Shown in pieces: positions 45,214 to 53,894 of a DNA stretch of 64,000 nucleotides. The position numbers were made by a program, and so were the translations under genes. Source of the stretch: Alistipes sp. (GTDB lineage Bacteria > Bacteroidota > Bacteroidia > Bacteroidales > Rikenellaceae); assembly GCA_017465055.1 (NCBI GenBank), contig JAFTWZ010000005.1, forward strand, positions 1 through 64,000. The letters run 5' to 3'. Within the stretch, counting starts at the first letter, position 1. Each line of letters opens with the position of its first letter. The notes beneath the pieces were generated by a model, which worked only from the letters and a program-made list of their open reading frames with translations, was not told where the DNA came from and searched no databases.

Positions 45214-47265
45214 ATGAGAAGACTTTTCAACTTTTGGACTCTCATCCTCTGCGCTCTTGCAGTTGTAGGTTGCGAGAAGCCTGCAGTAGATGATGGCACA
45301 GGCAACGGCGGCGGACCGGACAACCCCACTCCTGGTGTACCCCCCGAGATTACTCTTACCCAGACCGAGGTTACCTACGACACATTTACCTTCGAGGTAA
45401 CAACAAATGTCGAGGGCGAGCTTGGCTACGTTGTAGTAGAGAAGGAGAAACCTACTCCCGACATGAATACGTGGTTCGACACTAACGTCGCTGAGGTTAA
45501 AGAGAAGGCAACTATCTCCGTAGAGAGTCTCAAGGACAATACCACGTACACGCTCTTCGCACGTCTACGCGCCAAGGCTGATGGCGAGTTGAGCACCCCT
45601 CAGAAACTCGAGTTCACCACGCCAGATGACGGCAAGGTTAACCCTATCGAGGTTGATGAGGTAACATACGACACTATTGAGTTTACCATCAACATCGAGG
45701 GCAGCTACGTATTCCAGTGTATCGACAAGGCATACCTCGAGTACTACAACCTCACTACCAAGGATTATATCCAGACAGCTGGTATCGGCATCTCTGCAAA
45801 GGGTGTGCAGACTGTTGAGTGGATTGATGGCGGCAAATATGGTGATTACGATATGCGCGTTCGCGAGGATAGCGACTACTACATCATCGCTGCCATAACC
45901 AACGGATCGGAGATTACCGACCAGATATTCGTTGCCGAGACCCGCACTCCTAAGAAGCCTCAATCGGAGGCTGGTCTTACTACCGAACTTAAGAATATCA
46001 CCTCTACGTCGGTAACTATATCTACCACCCCTGACAACTCAGTCGTAGAGTACTACGTATTGGTTAAAGATAAGGCGTGGTCTGATAGCATTATCTCGAG
46101 CAACGGAGAGTCGATGCTTGCTACACTCGTAAAGTACCCATCAGCAGGCTCTTGGCACCTCACAGCTGCCAATGAGCAGGAGTGGGGAGGCCTTATACCC
46201 GCAACAGAGTACTACTGCATGGTTGTCATCGTAGATAATACGGATGCTGAGGCATTCTCGAAGTTTGAGTTTAAGACGAAGGAGGCTACAGGCGCTGCTC
46301 CTACTGTTGAGCTATCACTCTCTACCCCTGCAGAGAATGGACACAACACACTAAGCCTCAATATATTCTCGGCAGAGGCTGCGTCGATAAAGGTTGCATT
46401 TAACACCGCAGCAGACGTGGCATTACTGCGCAGCCAGGATTACAGCGACGAGTATATCATAAATAACTATGGCACAGACCTCTCGGCAGAGCAGGTAGAG
46501 GCAGTGCGCACAACGGGCCTAAGCCTCAAGATGGAGGACCTCTTCCCCGAGATTGAGTATGTAGCACTTGTAAGCGTTAAGAATGACGAGCAGACAGCGA
46601 CTATCAAGGCTACGACAATGGCTACCAACGCTAAGCCCGTACCTGCACGTGTGGAGTCAGAGCTCTTCACATCGCTTCAGGGCGAGTGGGAGGTGTCATA
46701 CTCACTCATTCAGCGTAACCAAGTAGAGGTGAGCATCCACAACGCCCCTGTAACCATCGCTCAGGGCGTAGACGCAACCACAGAGACGAAGTATCGCGAG
46801 CAGAACCGTCTTGTTGTTCTTGGCTGGCCGTTCGATGTTGATGCATCGGGCAACCTCAATCCAGATCTTTTAGAACGTGGTTTTGTAACCCCAGCAGACC
46901 TTATGGAGGCCGACCCCGCTTACTGGGGTGCATATCCACAGGTGGCTTACCGCGACTATGGACCAAAGATCTTCCTCGAGATTGGCGCTGATGGCTCGGT
47001 TAGTGTACCTTCATCACGCAGCGAGTTCTTCTACAACTGGGCTGAAGAGGGCACGTTCTACTTCTTCGGTGCCGACATCCTTAACGAGTTCACCGCACCT
47101 GCTTCGTTCCCTGTAACAGTATCGGCAGATGGTAATACCATCACTATCGGAATTTACAACTCTGGAGAGGAGTTCGGCTACGGTAACTACCGCCCAGCGG
47201 TATTCCGAGGCAATGATCCTTGGGCGATAGCAACATCGGATATCGTACTTACACGAGTAAAGTAA
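45214..47265 (+). CDS. Surface lipoprotein with fibronectin/Ig-like domains
   Basis: A 683-residue protein with a lipoprotein signal (lipobox Cys about residue 20, VVGCEKP) and a Gly/Pro/Asp-rich linker after it. At least three beta-sandwich segments follow (about 45-135, 140-245 and 250-350), with the fibronectin-like pattern TYDTFTFEV/TYDTIEFTI and YTLFARLRA/YYIIAAI. A distinct C-terminal domain starts near 490 (SLQGEWEVSYSLI) and contains YWGAYPQVAYRDYG. It precedes the IdeS-like protease gene by 56 bp, so the two surface lipoproteins are likely co-expressed partners. Confidence 0.75.
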   Translation: MRRLFNFWTLILCALAVVGCEKPAVDDGTGNGGGPDNPTPGVPPEITLTQTEVTYDTFTFEVTTNVEGELGYVVVEKEKPTPDMNTWFDTNVAEVKEKATISVESLKDNTTYTLFARLRAKADGELSTPQKLEFTTPDDGKVNPIEVDEVTYDTIEFTINIEGSYVFQCIDKAYLEYYNLTTKDYIQTAGIGISAKGVQTVEWIDGGKYGDYDMRVREDSDYYIIAAITNGSEITDQIFVAETRTPKKPQSEAGLTTELKNITSTSVTISTTPDNSVVEYYVLVKDKAWSDSIISSNGESMLATLVKYPSAGSWHLTAANEQEWGGLIPATEYYCMVVIVDNTDAEAFSKFEFKTKEATGAAPTVELSLSTPAENGHNTLSLNIFSAEAASIKVAFNTAADVALLRSQDYSDEYIINNYGTDLSAEQVEAVRTTGLSLKMEDLFPEIEYVALVSVKNDEQTATIKATTMATNAKPVPARVESELFTSLQGEWEVSYSLIQRNQVEVSIHNAPVTIAQGVDATTETKYREQNRLVVLGWPFDVDASGNLNPDLLERGFVTPADLMEADPAYWGAYPQVAYRDYGPKIFLEIGADGSVSVPSSRSEFFYNWAEEGTFYFFGADILNEFTAPASFPVTVSADGNTITIGIYNSGEEFGYGNYRPAVFRGNDPWAIATSDIVLTRVK

Positions 47266-47321
47266 TAATCGAGTGTGGTGGGGTGTGAAGCCTCGCCACA
47301 CTCATATATACCTACGTCAAG

Positions 47322-49253
47322 ATGAAGAAGATTTTATTTGCACTGGTAGCCCTTTTAGGCATCATGGCCTGTGAGGAGGATAAGACCAACCCTACGTTGC
47401 CAAATATCACTCTCTCGGTAGATAACACCGAGATTTATGCCAATGGTGAGCAGAAGGCAACATTCACAGTTAAGGATGACAAGGAGAACATCCTCAGTGA
47501 TGCTAAGATATACTTCGCCGACACCAACGAGCAGCTGAGCAGCAGTAGCTTCTCGACAAAGTACGCTGGTCAGTACACCTTCTATGCCCGTGTTGGTGAG
47601 GCAAAGTCGAACATCGTGACCGTGACTGCTAAGGTGGTAACCGAGGATACTAAGATTATCACACTGACAGCCAACCGCGATCGCTACTACCTCGGCGATA
47701 CAGCTACGTTCGCAGTAGACTGCAACGGCACAGATGTAACGACAAACGCAACAATCTATCTTGCTAAGAGCGACGATAACTTTGCAGACATCGAGGGTAA
47801 CACCTTTACAACTAACGAGACAGGACAGTACACCTTCTATGCCGAGTACGAGGGCGAGAAGTCGAATAACGTGGAGGTATCGTTCGTAACGATGGACTCG
47901 CCATCGTTAGATATCGAGCTTAGCGCCAACCCCACGACTATCGTCGCCGATGGCTCGGAGAAGGCACTGTTTACGCTCAAGCTCGATGGCAACGCCGTTA
48001 CAGATTATGAGCTATACAACGCCGCAGACGACTCAAAGCTCGCATCTAAGGAGTTCTCTACAACCGAGGCGGGAGTCTACACATTCTACGCAATCTACGA
48101 GGGCGAGAAGTCGAACAGCGTAGAGGTAACGGCGCGCATAAAAATTGTCGAGGAGGAGAAGCCTATAACCATCGAGGCCTCGACGACAACTATCAAGGCC
48201 AATGGCGTAGACTACGCTAAGTTTACCGTTACGCAGGATGGCGCTAACGTAACCGATAAGTCGACAATCTATGTCAACGAGAGCGTGCTCAATGGCAACC
48301 GCTTTATCACCACTACCCCAGGCACTTACACAGTATATGCCGTAAAGGGCGAGCAGAAGTCTAATGAGCTGACAATCACAGCCGAGGAGGTGACATCTAC
48401 GGGCAAGACCATAGTTTTTGCCGATGGCGTTACGCTCACATCTGGCTGGTACGACGTGAACAAGAAGGCTCAGGGCAACAACGGAGATATCAATATGTGC
48501 TGGGCTGCTACATCATCGAATATGATTCAGTGGTTCCAGGATCGCTACAAGGCTGCCGGCAAGACTCTACCTGAGGGAGCAACAGATGGTCCGGGTGTTA
48601 CATCTTATACTAATTATGGTCCTTACGAGTTGGAGCTTATGAACGTATTCCACTCAGAGTGGGACAACTCACGTGGTGGTCATATGGAGCAGGCTATTCC
48701 TTGGTACTTCGAGGGTGTATTGAATGGTGGCGAGTACGCTTCGCCAGGCTCACAGGCAGTGCCCACGACTGATGGCGGCTTTTGGAAGAGCATCTGGAGT
48801 GATGTGAAGGCAAATATGTATTGTGGCTATGGTAGCACTGTCGGCTACACCACCTGCTACAACAATTATTACCAATGGGGTAATGGTACTGATTTGTTGG
48901 GCACAGAGCGCTTGGCATACTTTACTGATTTGGTTGTTACAGCCTTTGAGCACGGTATGGCAGGTCTTACAATCAGTCTTTCGGCAAACCTCTATTCACT
49001 ACATCACGCCACGACATTGTGGGGCTACGAGATTGATAATGCTACAGGCCTTTTGACCCGTGTATGGATTACCGATTCGGACGACTTGATGACAGAGCCC
49101 AAGACTCCACTTCTCAACGAGTATAGCGTATCTATCGACGAGGGTAAGTCAAATATCAAGCTTACGGGTAATACTCGCTATGGTGCTTGCTATGTGGTAT
49201 CGATTCACCCATTCGCAGGTTACGGCTCGGCGATAAGCTCAAATGGTTTATAG
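47322..49253 (+). CDS. IdeS/Mac-type (C66) cysteine endopeptidase lipoprotein with four Ig-like repeats
   Basis: A 643-residue lipoprotein (lipobox Cys17, LGIMACEED). Residues about 28-357 are four bacterial Ig-like repeats, each ending in a YTFYA...KSNxVxV pattern. The catalytic domain follows. GWYDVNKKAQ, then Cys393 in NMCWAATSSNM, His562 in LHHATTLWGYEID and Asp585/Asp587 in WITDSDD line up with Lys84, Cys94, His262, Asp284 and Asp286 of streptococcal IdeS, which cuts IgG at the hinge. Whether this enzyme cuts immunoglobulins is not shown by sequence. Glycine and leucine codon choice shifts (GGT, TTG) from about 48590, suggesting separate acquisition of the catalytic domain. Confidence 0.85.
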   Translation: MKKILFALVALLGIMACEEDKTNPTLPNITLSVDNTEIYANGEQKATFTVKDDKENILSDAKIYFADTNEQLSSSSFSTKYAGQYTFYARVGEAKSNIVTVTAKVVTEDTKIITLTANRDRYYLGDTATFAVDCNGTDVTTNATIYLAKSDDNFADIEGNTFTTNETGQYTFYAEYEGEKSNNVEVSFVTMDSPSLDIELSANPTTIVADGSEKALFTLKLDGNAVTDYELYNAADDSKLASKEFSTTEAGVYTFYAIYEGEKSNSVEVTARIKIVEEEKPITIEASTTTIKANGVDYAKFTVTQDGANVTDKSTIYVNESVLNGNRFITTTPGTYTVYAVKGEQKSNELTITAEEVTSTGKTIVFADGVTLTSGWYDVNKKAQGNNGDINMCWAATSSNMIQWFQDRYKAAGKTLPEGATDGPGVTSYTNYGPYELELMNVFHSEWDNSRGGHMEQAIPWYFEGVLNGGEYASPGSQAVPTTDGGFWKSIWSDVKANMYCGYGSTVGYTTCYNNYYQWGNGTDLLGTERLAYFTDLVVTAFEHGMAGLTISLSANLYSLHHATTLWGYEIDNATGLLTRVWITDSDDLMTEPKTPLLNEYSVSIDEGKSNIKLTGNTRYGACYVVSIHPFAGYGSAISSNGL

Positions 49254-49326
49254 AAATCATCGCAGAGACCGTATTCTAAATATGACTGAGGTCAACTAAA
49301 AAGTACTTTAGTCACGAATAATTCTT

Positions 49327-49375
49327 GAGAGGCTGAATAAAAGATGTTCTTTTTATTCAGTCTCTCTATTTTTTT
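49327..49375 (+). terminator. Rho-independent terminator after the IdeS-like gene
   Basis: A 16-bp stem (GAGAGGCTGAATAAAA with TTTTATTCAGTCTCTC, one G.T pair), a loop of about eight bases, then TATTTTTTT. Confidence 0.9.
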
Positions 49376-49377
49376 GT

Positions 49378-49385
49378 TACCTTTG
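49378..49385 (+). promoter_or_regulatory. uvrB -7 promoter element, almost on top of the start codon
   Basis: TACCTTTG, a match to TAnnTTTG, ends only 4 bp before the uvrB ATG, right after the terminator tail. If used, the mRNA would have almost no leader. Confidence 0.5.
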
Positions 49386-49389
49386 TGCT

Positions 49390-51705
49390 ATGGGATTCAA
49401 ATTAGTGGCAGAGTATAAGCCAACGGGCGATCAGCCTGCGGCGATAAAGGATATTGTGCAGTCGGTACAGACTGTGGATAACAATGGCCTTTCACACACT
49501 ACACTCCTCGGCGTAACTGGCTCGGGCAAGACGTTTACCATAGCTAATGTCATAGCCCAACTGGATAAACCAACGCTGATAATAAGCCACAATAAGACCC
49601 TCGCAGCTCAGCTTTACGGCGAATTTAAAAACTTCTTTCCAGAGAATGCTGTAGAGTATTTCGTGTCGTACTACGACTACTACCAGCCCGAGGCATATAT
49701 CCCTTCTACAAACACATACATAGAGAAGGACTTAGCCATAAACAACGAAATTGAGCGTATGCGCCTAAAGTGCGTAGCTACGCTACTCTCTGGACGTAGA
49801 GACGTCATCGTCGTGGCCAGCGTGTCGTGTATATATGGCTGCGGTAACCCCGACGACTTCCACTCCTCGGCAATAAAACTCAACGTTGGACAACACATCT
49901 CGCGACAGCTATTACTGCGCAACCTTGTAGATGCACTGTATAAGCGTGTGGAGAGCACCCTCGAGCCTGCATCGTTCCGCGTTGTAGGCGAAACAATAGA
50001 TATAATGGCCTCGTTTGGCGAGTTCGGAGACCACTGCTTCAGAATAATGCTCAACGACAAGAGTATAGAGGCTATATACAGCATCGACCCACTATCGGGG
50101 CAGAGGTTAGAGACTCTCGAAACAGTGACGATATACCCCAGCAACCTCTTCGTGCGTACACGCGACACCATAAATAGGGTGATAATGGAGATTGAGGGCG
50201 ATATGATCAAGCAACACGAATACTTCGAGAGCCAGGGCCGTATGGTGGAGGCAGAGCGTATAAAGCAGCGCGTAAACTACGACCTCGAGATGATCAAAGA
50301 GCTCGGATACTGCTCAGGCATAGAGAACTACTCGCGATACTTCGACCGACGAGCTGCAGGAACACGCCCCTTCTGCCTCATAGATTTTATGCCCGAAGAT
50401 ATGCTTATGGTCGTGGACGAGAGCCACGTGACAATGCCACAGATTAGCGCTATGCACCGCGGTGACTACGCCCGTAAGATGGCACTTGTAGAGTATGGTT
50501 TCCGACTACCTGCCGCCTTGGACAACCGCCCACTGACACTCGAAGAGTATGAGCGACTAACTCCGAAGACCATATATGTGAGTGCTACGCCTGCAGAATA
50601 CGAGATTAAAAAGAGCAACGGCGTAATTATAGAGCAGCTCATACGTCCGACATATATCGTAGACCCGGCGCTGACAATTAAGCCGACAGAGAACCAGATA
50701 GACGACATCTTAGACAACATAAACGCCATAACGAAACGTAATGGCAAGGTGATAATCACCACTATCACCAAGCACTCATCCGAGGAGGTGTCGCGCTTCC
50801 TCGACCGCGTGGGCATAAAGAATAGGTATCTGCACTCCGACATAGAGACTATGGAACGCGTACAGATTCTCGATGACCTGCGCAGTGGCCTCATAGATGT
50901 TATCGTTGGTGTCAACCTCCTACGTGAGGGTATCGACCTCCCAGAGGTTGCTTTAGTCGTTATCCTCGATGCCGACAAGGAGGGTTTCCTGCGCAATGTG
51001 AGGTCGATAACTCAGGTCGCAGGACGCGCTGCACGCCACGTAAACGGCAAGGTAATACTCTATGGCGACACGCTCAATGGCTCGCTATACACCTCAATAA
51101 TCGAGAGCAACCGCCGCCGCTCAAAGCAGATAGAGTACAACTTCGAGCACGACTGCGTACCTCGCTCGGCAAAGAAGAGCGGCGCAGGGCCTAACACGCT
51201 CCTCAGCGAACGCGCTAAGGAGGCCGAGCAGGGCAATAGGGATGCAGAAGAGGAGATACGACGTAGCATTGAGCAGAGGGTGCATAAGATAGAGAGTAAC
51301 GCCCCAGAGAAGGCCAATTATAGGCCATATAACACGGCAGAAGGGGAGAGTCGATATACCGCAGGAGAGAGCGTCACGGCTGGCCGAATAGGAATCTCTA
51401 CGACAGCGAACGAGAGCCTTTCGGAGTACTCTGCAACAGGCGACAACAATGGTCAGCGCAGTGTTGCTGATAGCAAGCAAGTGCCCACGCCAACAGATCG
51501 CGACCTCGAAGATGATATTATGGCCACACTCGGCATTAGTGGCGATACCACCTCGGTAATAGAGGCGATAGATAGACTTATCGAGGAGGCTATGACTGAT
51601 ATGACAGCTGCGGCTAAAGCCCTCGATTTCAAGGTTGCAGTCAAGCACCGCGATAGGATGTATGAGCTAAAGCAGCTACGCAAGAGACTTCAAAAGCGTA
51701 AGTAA
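49390..51705 (+). CDS. uvrB: Excinuclease ABC subunit B with an extended linker
   Basis: A 771-residue UvrB, about 100 residues longer than usual. The helicase core is standard: Walker A GVTGSGKTFT (about residues 41-50), the DNA-gripping hairpin YYDYYQPEAYIP, DESHVT, and the motif VI stretch TQVAGRAARHVNGKVILYG. The C-terminal UVR domain is present (FKVAVKHRDRMYELKQLRK). The extra length lies at about residues 600-715, where a polar stretch rich in Ser, Thr, Glu, Gly and Asn separates the core from the UVR domain. It acts in nucleotide excision repair with UvrA and UvrC. The start is set by MGFKLVAEYKPTGDQP. Confidence 0.96.
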   Translation: MGFKLVAEYKPTGDQPAAIKDIVQSVQTVDNNGLSHTTLLGVTGSGKTFTIANVIAQLDKPTLIISHNKTLAAQLYGEFKNFFPENAVEYFVSYYDYYQPEAYIPSTNTYIEKDLAINNEIERMRLKCVATLLSGRRDVIVVASVSCIYGCGNPDDFHSSAIKLNVGQHISRQLLLRNLVDALYKRVESTLEPASFRVVGETIDIMASFGEFGDHCFRIMLNDKSIEAIYSIDPLSGQRLETLETVTIYPSNLFVRTRDTINRVIMEIEGDMIKQHEYFESQGRMVEAERIKQRVNYDLEMIKELGYCSGIENYSRYFDRRAAGTRPFCLIDFMPEDMLMVVDESHVTMPQISAMHRGDYARKMALVEYGFRLPAALDNRPLTLEEYERLTPKTIYVSATPAEYEIKKSNGVIIEQLIRPTYIVDPALTIKPTENQIDDILDNINAITKRNGKVIITTITKHSSEEVSRFLDRVGIKNRYLHSDIETMERVQILDDLRSGLIDVIVGVNLLREGIDLPEVALVVILDADKEGFLRNVRSITQVAGRAARHVNGKVILYGDTLNGSLYTSIIESNRRRSKQIEYNFEHDCVPRSAKKSGAGPNTLLSERAKEAEQGNRDAEEEIRRSIEQRVHKIESNAPEKANYRPYNTAEGESRYTAGESVTAGRIGISTTANESLSEYSATGDNNGQRSVADSKQVPTPTDRDLEDDIMATLGISGDTTSVIEAIDRLIEEAMTDMTAAAKALDFKVAVKHRDRMYELKQLRKRLQKRK

Positions 51706-51751
51706 CAAGCTTAAGTAAATAAGAAACAAGCCTAATAAAAAGTGCGTGCAA

Positions 51752-51830
51752 CGTTGATCGCTAAGGTGTAGCTCATCAATACGACGGTAAAGTACGGCGG
51801 TAAAGTGTGAGTGGCGAACTTAGCGACAAC
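51752..51830. repeat. Inverted repeat with the GTTGTCGCTAAG core
   Basis: CGTTGATCGCTAAG near the left end and CTTAGCGACAACG near the right end are inverted copies. The motif is the core met in the elements at 19.1, 38.4 and 63.0 kb. The DNA between has two similar 12-bp phrases, CGGTAAAGTACGG and CGGTAAAGTGTGA. Confidence 0.65.
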
Positions 51831-51875
51831 GAGGTTCATAAAATCATAACGCCGCTCAAAATCCTCCCTCAAGCC

Positions 51876-51946
51876 ATCTGACATCCACTTGAAACTATCT
51901 GACAAATCCCTTGAAACTCTCTGACAAATCACTTAAACTCTCTGAC
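51876..51946. repeat. Tandem repeat of 21-22 bp, about 3.5 copies
   Basis: Copies start ATCTGACATCCACTTGAAACT (51876), ATCTGACAAATCCCTTGAAACT-like (51897), CTCTGACAAATCACTTAAACT (51919) and a partial copy at 51940. The rest of the 669-bp gap up to 52374 is AT-rich and holds nothing else I can assign; a repeated GATACCAATCATA occurs at 52192 and 52267. Confidence 0.75.
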
Positions 51947-52374
51947 AAACCCGGACTAACCAAACCCAGCAAGCTATTCTACTACATTTTTTTCGACGAC
52001 TTAACGCATTTATATGCAATATTTCCACATATAAATACAATAATAGCTGTTATCCTTAGCCTTTTGGAGAGTAGTAATTCAGGATCTTTTCAACACTACA
52101 CACATCCACAAGATGGCCAGATTAAGCCAATAGCGACAAAGAACGTCGCCCACAAACCTCAACACTTGGATAGGTAGTTGTCTTGTCATTCGATACCAAT
52201 CATAATAGAAATAGTGTCCCAACCACCACAATATAACAATGCGACTACAGAGCAAAGTGGTGTACGAGATACCAATCATACAGAAGAAATGAGCTTACAG
52301 TCAATCGCCATTTCACCAAGCCAATAATTCAAATTATTAACATCCATTTACACTCTACACCTACCTTTTCGGGG

Positions 52375-52860
52375 TTACTTTTCAGTCGGTGTATAGCTCT
52401 CGAAGGACTTATCAGTATAGAGAACTATAACTCTCTCTACGCGCTTGCCAGAGAGTCGAAGTGGGGGGAACTCTCCAACATCAGCACGACTATTATCGCT
52501 CGAACTCGCATCACGATTATCGGTTGAAACCTCAGACGATATTCTCGAATCCAACGTCGACTCGTCATCTTCGGAGCTACCATCGGGCGACTGAAACTCC
52601 TCGTCGTCGGGGAGAGGGAGAGAGGCAATCTTCGTAGGAGTCTCTGCTCCGTCGCGCAGTACCTGGTCGCTGTCGAGCAGAAGCCAATCAGGATTAATGG
52701 TAGGGTAAGTTCGGAGTATCTTGACCAAAAAATCGTAGCGCGGATTGTTACGACCAGACCTCAGATGCGAGATTGCAGAGGCATCTACACCGAGGCTCTT
52801 CGCAAGCTCCGAAGCATTAATCTGAAACGTTTGGCACAAAATGTCGAGTTTTTCCTTCAT
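52375..52860 (-). CDS. Short XRE-family helix-turn-helix regulator
   Basis: A 161-residue protein. Residues about 8-40 form an XRE-type helix-turn-helix (NASELAKSLGVDASAISHLRSGRNNP), followed by FLVKILRTYPTINPDWLLL. The middle (about 85-130) is Ser/Asp/Glu-rich and probably disordered, and the end VERVIVLYTDKSFESYTP is a hallmark of a large Bacteroidales group of such regulators. Targets are unknown. A canonical promoter and palindromic sites upstream suggest autoregulation. Confidence 0.82.
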   Translation of the reverse strand: MKEKLDILCQTFQINASELAKSLGVDASAISHLRSGRNNPRYDFLVKILRTYPTINPDWLLLDSDQVLRDGAETPTKIASLPLPDDEEFQSPDGSSEDDESTLDSRISSEVSTDNRDASSSDNSRADVGEFPPLRLSGKRVERVIVLYTDKSFESYTPTEK

Positions 52861-52875
52861 AAATGAATGTTTTTA

Positions 52876-52907
52876 CAAAGATACAAAATTTATTTTTGTA
52901 AAGCAAA
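52876..52907 (-). promoter_or_regulatory. Promoter of the XRE regulator gene
   Basis: On the minus strand TTTG (52904-52907), 20 bp, then TATCTTTG (52876-52883), about 15 bp upstream of the start codon. Confidence 0.75.
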
Positions 52908-52913
52908 TAATTT

Positions 52914-52963
52914 TGACATTGGTCATATGTTGATAACTGTTAATAACTATGACAAATGTCATA
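52914..52963. promoter_or_regulatory. Two palindromic operator-like sites upstream of the XRE gene
   Basis: TGACATTGGTCA (52914-52925) and TATGACAAATGTCATA (52948-52963) share a TGACA-TGTCA plan and lie just upstream of the -33 element, fitting autoregulation by the XRE protein (inference). Confidence 0.45.
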
Positions 52964-53237
52964 ACAGTAATTATAGTTAAATTACAAAAATAACCCTACC
53001 TATAATAATTATCATATAACAAGTCATAAACACCTGTATTTAGCCAGTTTAAGCACAACAACAGACCTCAACAACACCAATAATGGCAAAAACCCCTATT
53101 ATCACGTTTCAATAGATAATCAATTTTATATAAAAGTTATAAGTAGCTCATTTTTAATGCTATAAAAAATAAAGTTTAATGTTTTAATTAGTGAGAATCA
53201 GGGGCAAATTGTATGGTTGACCTAATTGCAAATAGTC

Positions 53238-53336
53238 TTACAAATGTAACAATTAACAATTGTAATTGTTGTTAAATGTAATTACATTTGTAACATCTGT
53301 ATAGATTATTGATTTGTCAATGATTTACATTTGTAA
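53238..53336. repeat. Three evenly spaced TTACAWWTGTAA palindromes
   Basis: TTACAAATGTAA at 53238-53249, TTACATTTGTAA at 53282-53293 and TTACATTTGTAA at 53325-53336. The starts are 44 and 43 bp apart, about four helical turns, so they would face the same side of the DNA. Confidence 0.75.
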
Positions 53337-53436
53337 TGTAAGGGGTGTAGAATAATCAATTTTACACTCTTCAAGTGCGAAAATCGAAGGTCAAATAGGG
53401 AGAAAAGAGAGAAAGAGAATATTATGTTAAAATATA

Positions 53437-53473
53437 TAGGGTAGCACTATGTTAATAACATTGTACTACCCTA
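53437..53473 (-). terminator. Hairpin downstream of the HIT gene, probable terminator
   Basis: An imperfect palindrome with outer arms TAGGGTAG/CTACCCTA and an inner ATGTTAATAACAT, followed on the minus strand by TATATTTTA. It lies 38 bp past the HIT stop. Confidence 0.55.
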
Positions 53474-53510
53474 TTAATTAAGCTGTTATATAGTTATCAA
53501 CAGCCGTTGA

Positions 53511-53894
53511 TTACTGGAGCGAAGCTGCTATTTCGGCGAACTCTTCTGGAGTGAGAGAGAGCTTATCCTTACTAAAATCTACATCTTTCTCGGTGTTCAT
53601 TGGCACCAAATGGATGTGTGCGTGGGGTACTTCGAGGCCCAAAACTACCGTTGCGACCTTCTTACAGCGCGTAGTTGCCTGAATTTTCTTCGCAATACTC
53701 TTAGCGAAAACTATCATCTCCGCAAGTTCATCGTCCTCGAGGTCGTAGAAGTAGTCAACCTCGCGCTTAGGGATAACCAAAGTGTGTCCCTTAGCCAATG
53801 GAGCAATGTCGAGGAAGGCGTAGAACTTATCGTTCTCTGCTACCTTATAGCTGGGAATCTCGCCAGCTACGATACGTGAAAAAATTGTTGCCAT
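53511..53894 (-). CDS. HIT-family nucleotide-binding protein
   Basis: A 127-residue protein from the ATG at 53892-53894, which starts MATIFSRIVAGEIP, a typical HIT opening. The longer open frame adds 13 poorly conserved residues. The histidine triad is VPHAHIHLVP (about residues 95-104). HIT proteins hydrolyse nucleotide phosphoramidates such as AMP-lysine; the HINT/YcfF branch fits the length. It stands alone, followed by a hairpin. Confidence 0.93.
   Translation of the reverse strand: MATIFSRIVAGEIPSYKVAENDKFYAFLDIAPLAKGHTLVIPKREVDYFYDLEDDELAEMIVFAKSIAKKIQATTRCKKVATVVLGLEVPHAHIHLVPMNTEKDVDFSKDKLSLTPEEFAEIAASLQ

Larger units (their letters stand above)
52964..53510. other. AT-rich gene-free region with phased palindromes
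   Basis: No gene is visible in this 547-bp stretch. It is much richer in A and T than its neighbours. The palindromic sites described at 53238-53336, two copies of ATAATCAATTTTA (about 53115 and 53350) and the hairpin at 53437-53473 lie in it. TTATCAACA, one base from a DnaA box, occurs near 53484, and its inverse just before the region near 52928. Confidence 0.6.

Noticed and set aside
51732..52279. Small open frames on both strands (66-88 residues), one with several hydrophobic stretches.
   Set aside because: They cross the tandem repeats, lack promoter or family support, and may be relics at best.
53415..53435. A TTATGTTAAAA string like the XerD half of a dif site.
   Set aside because: The XerC half at the required 6-bp spacing is missing.
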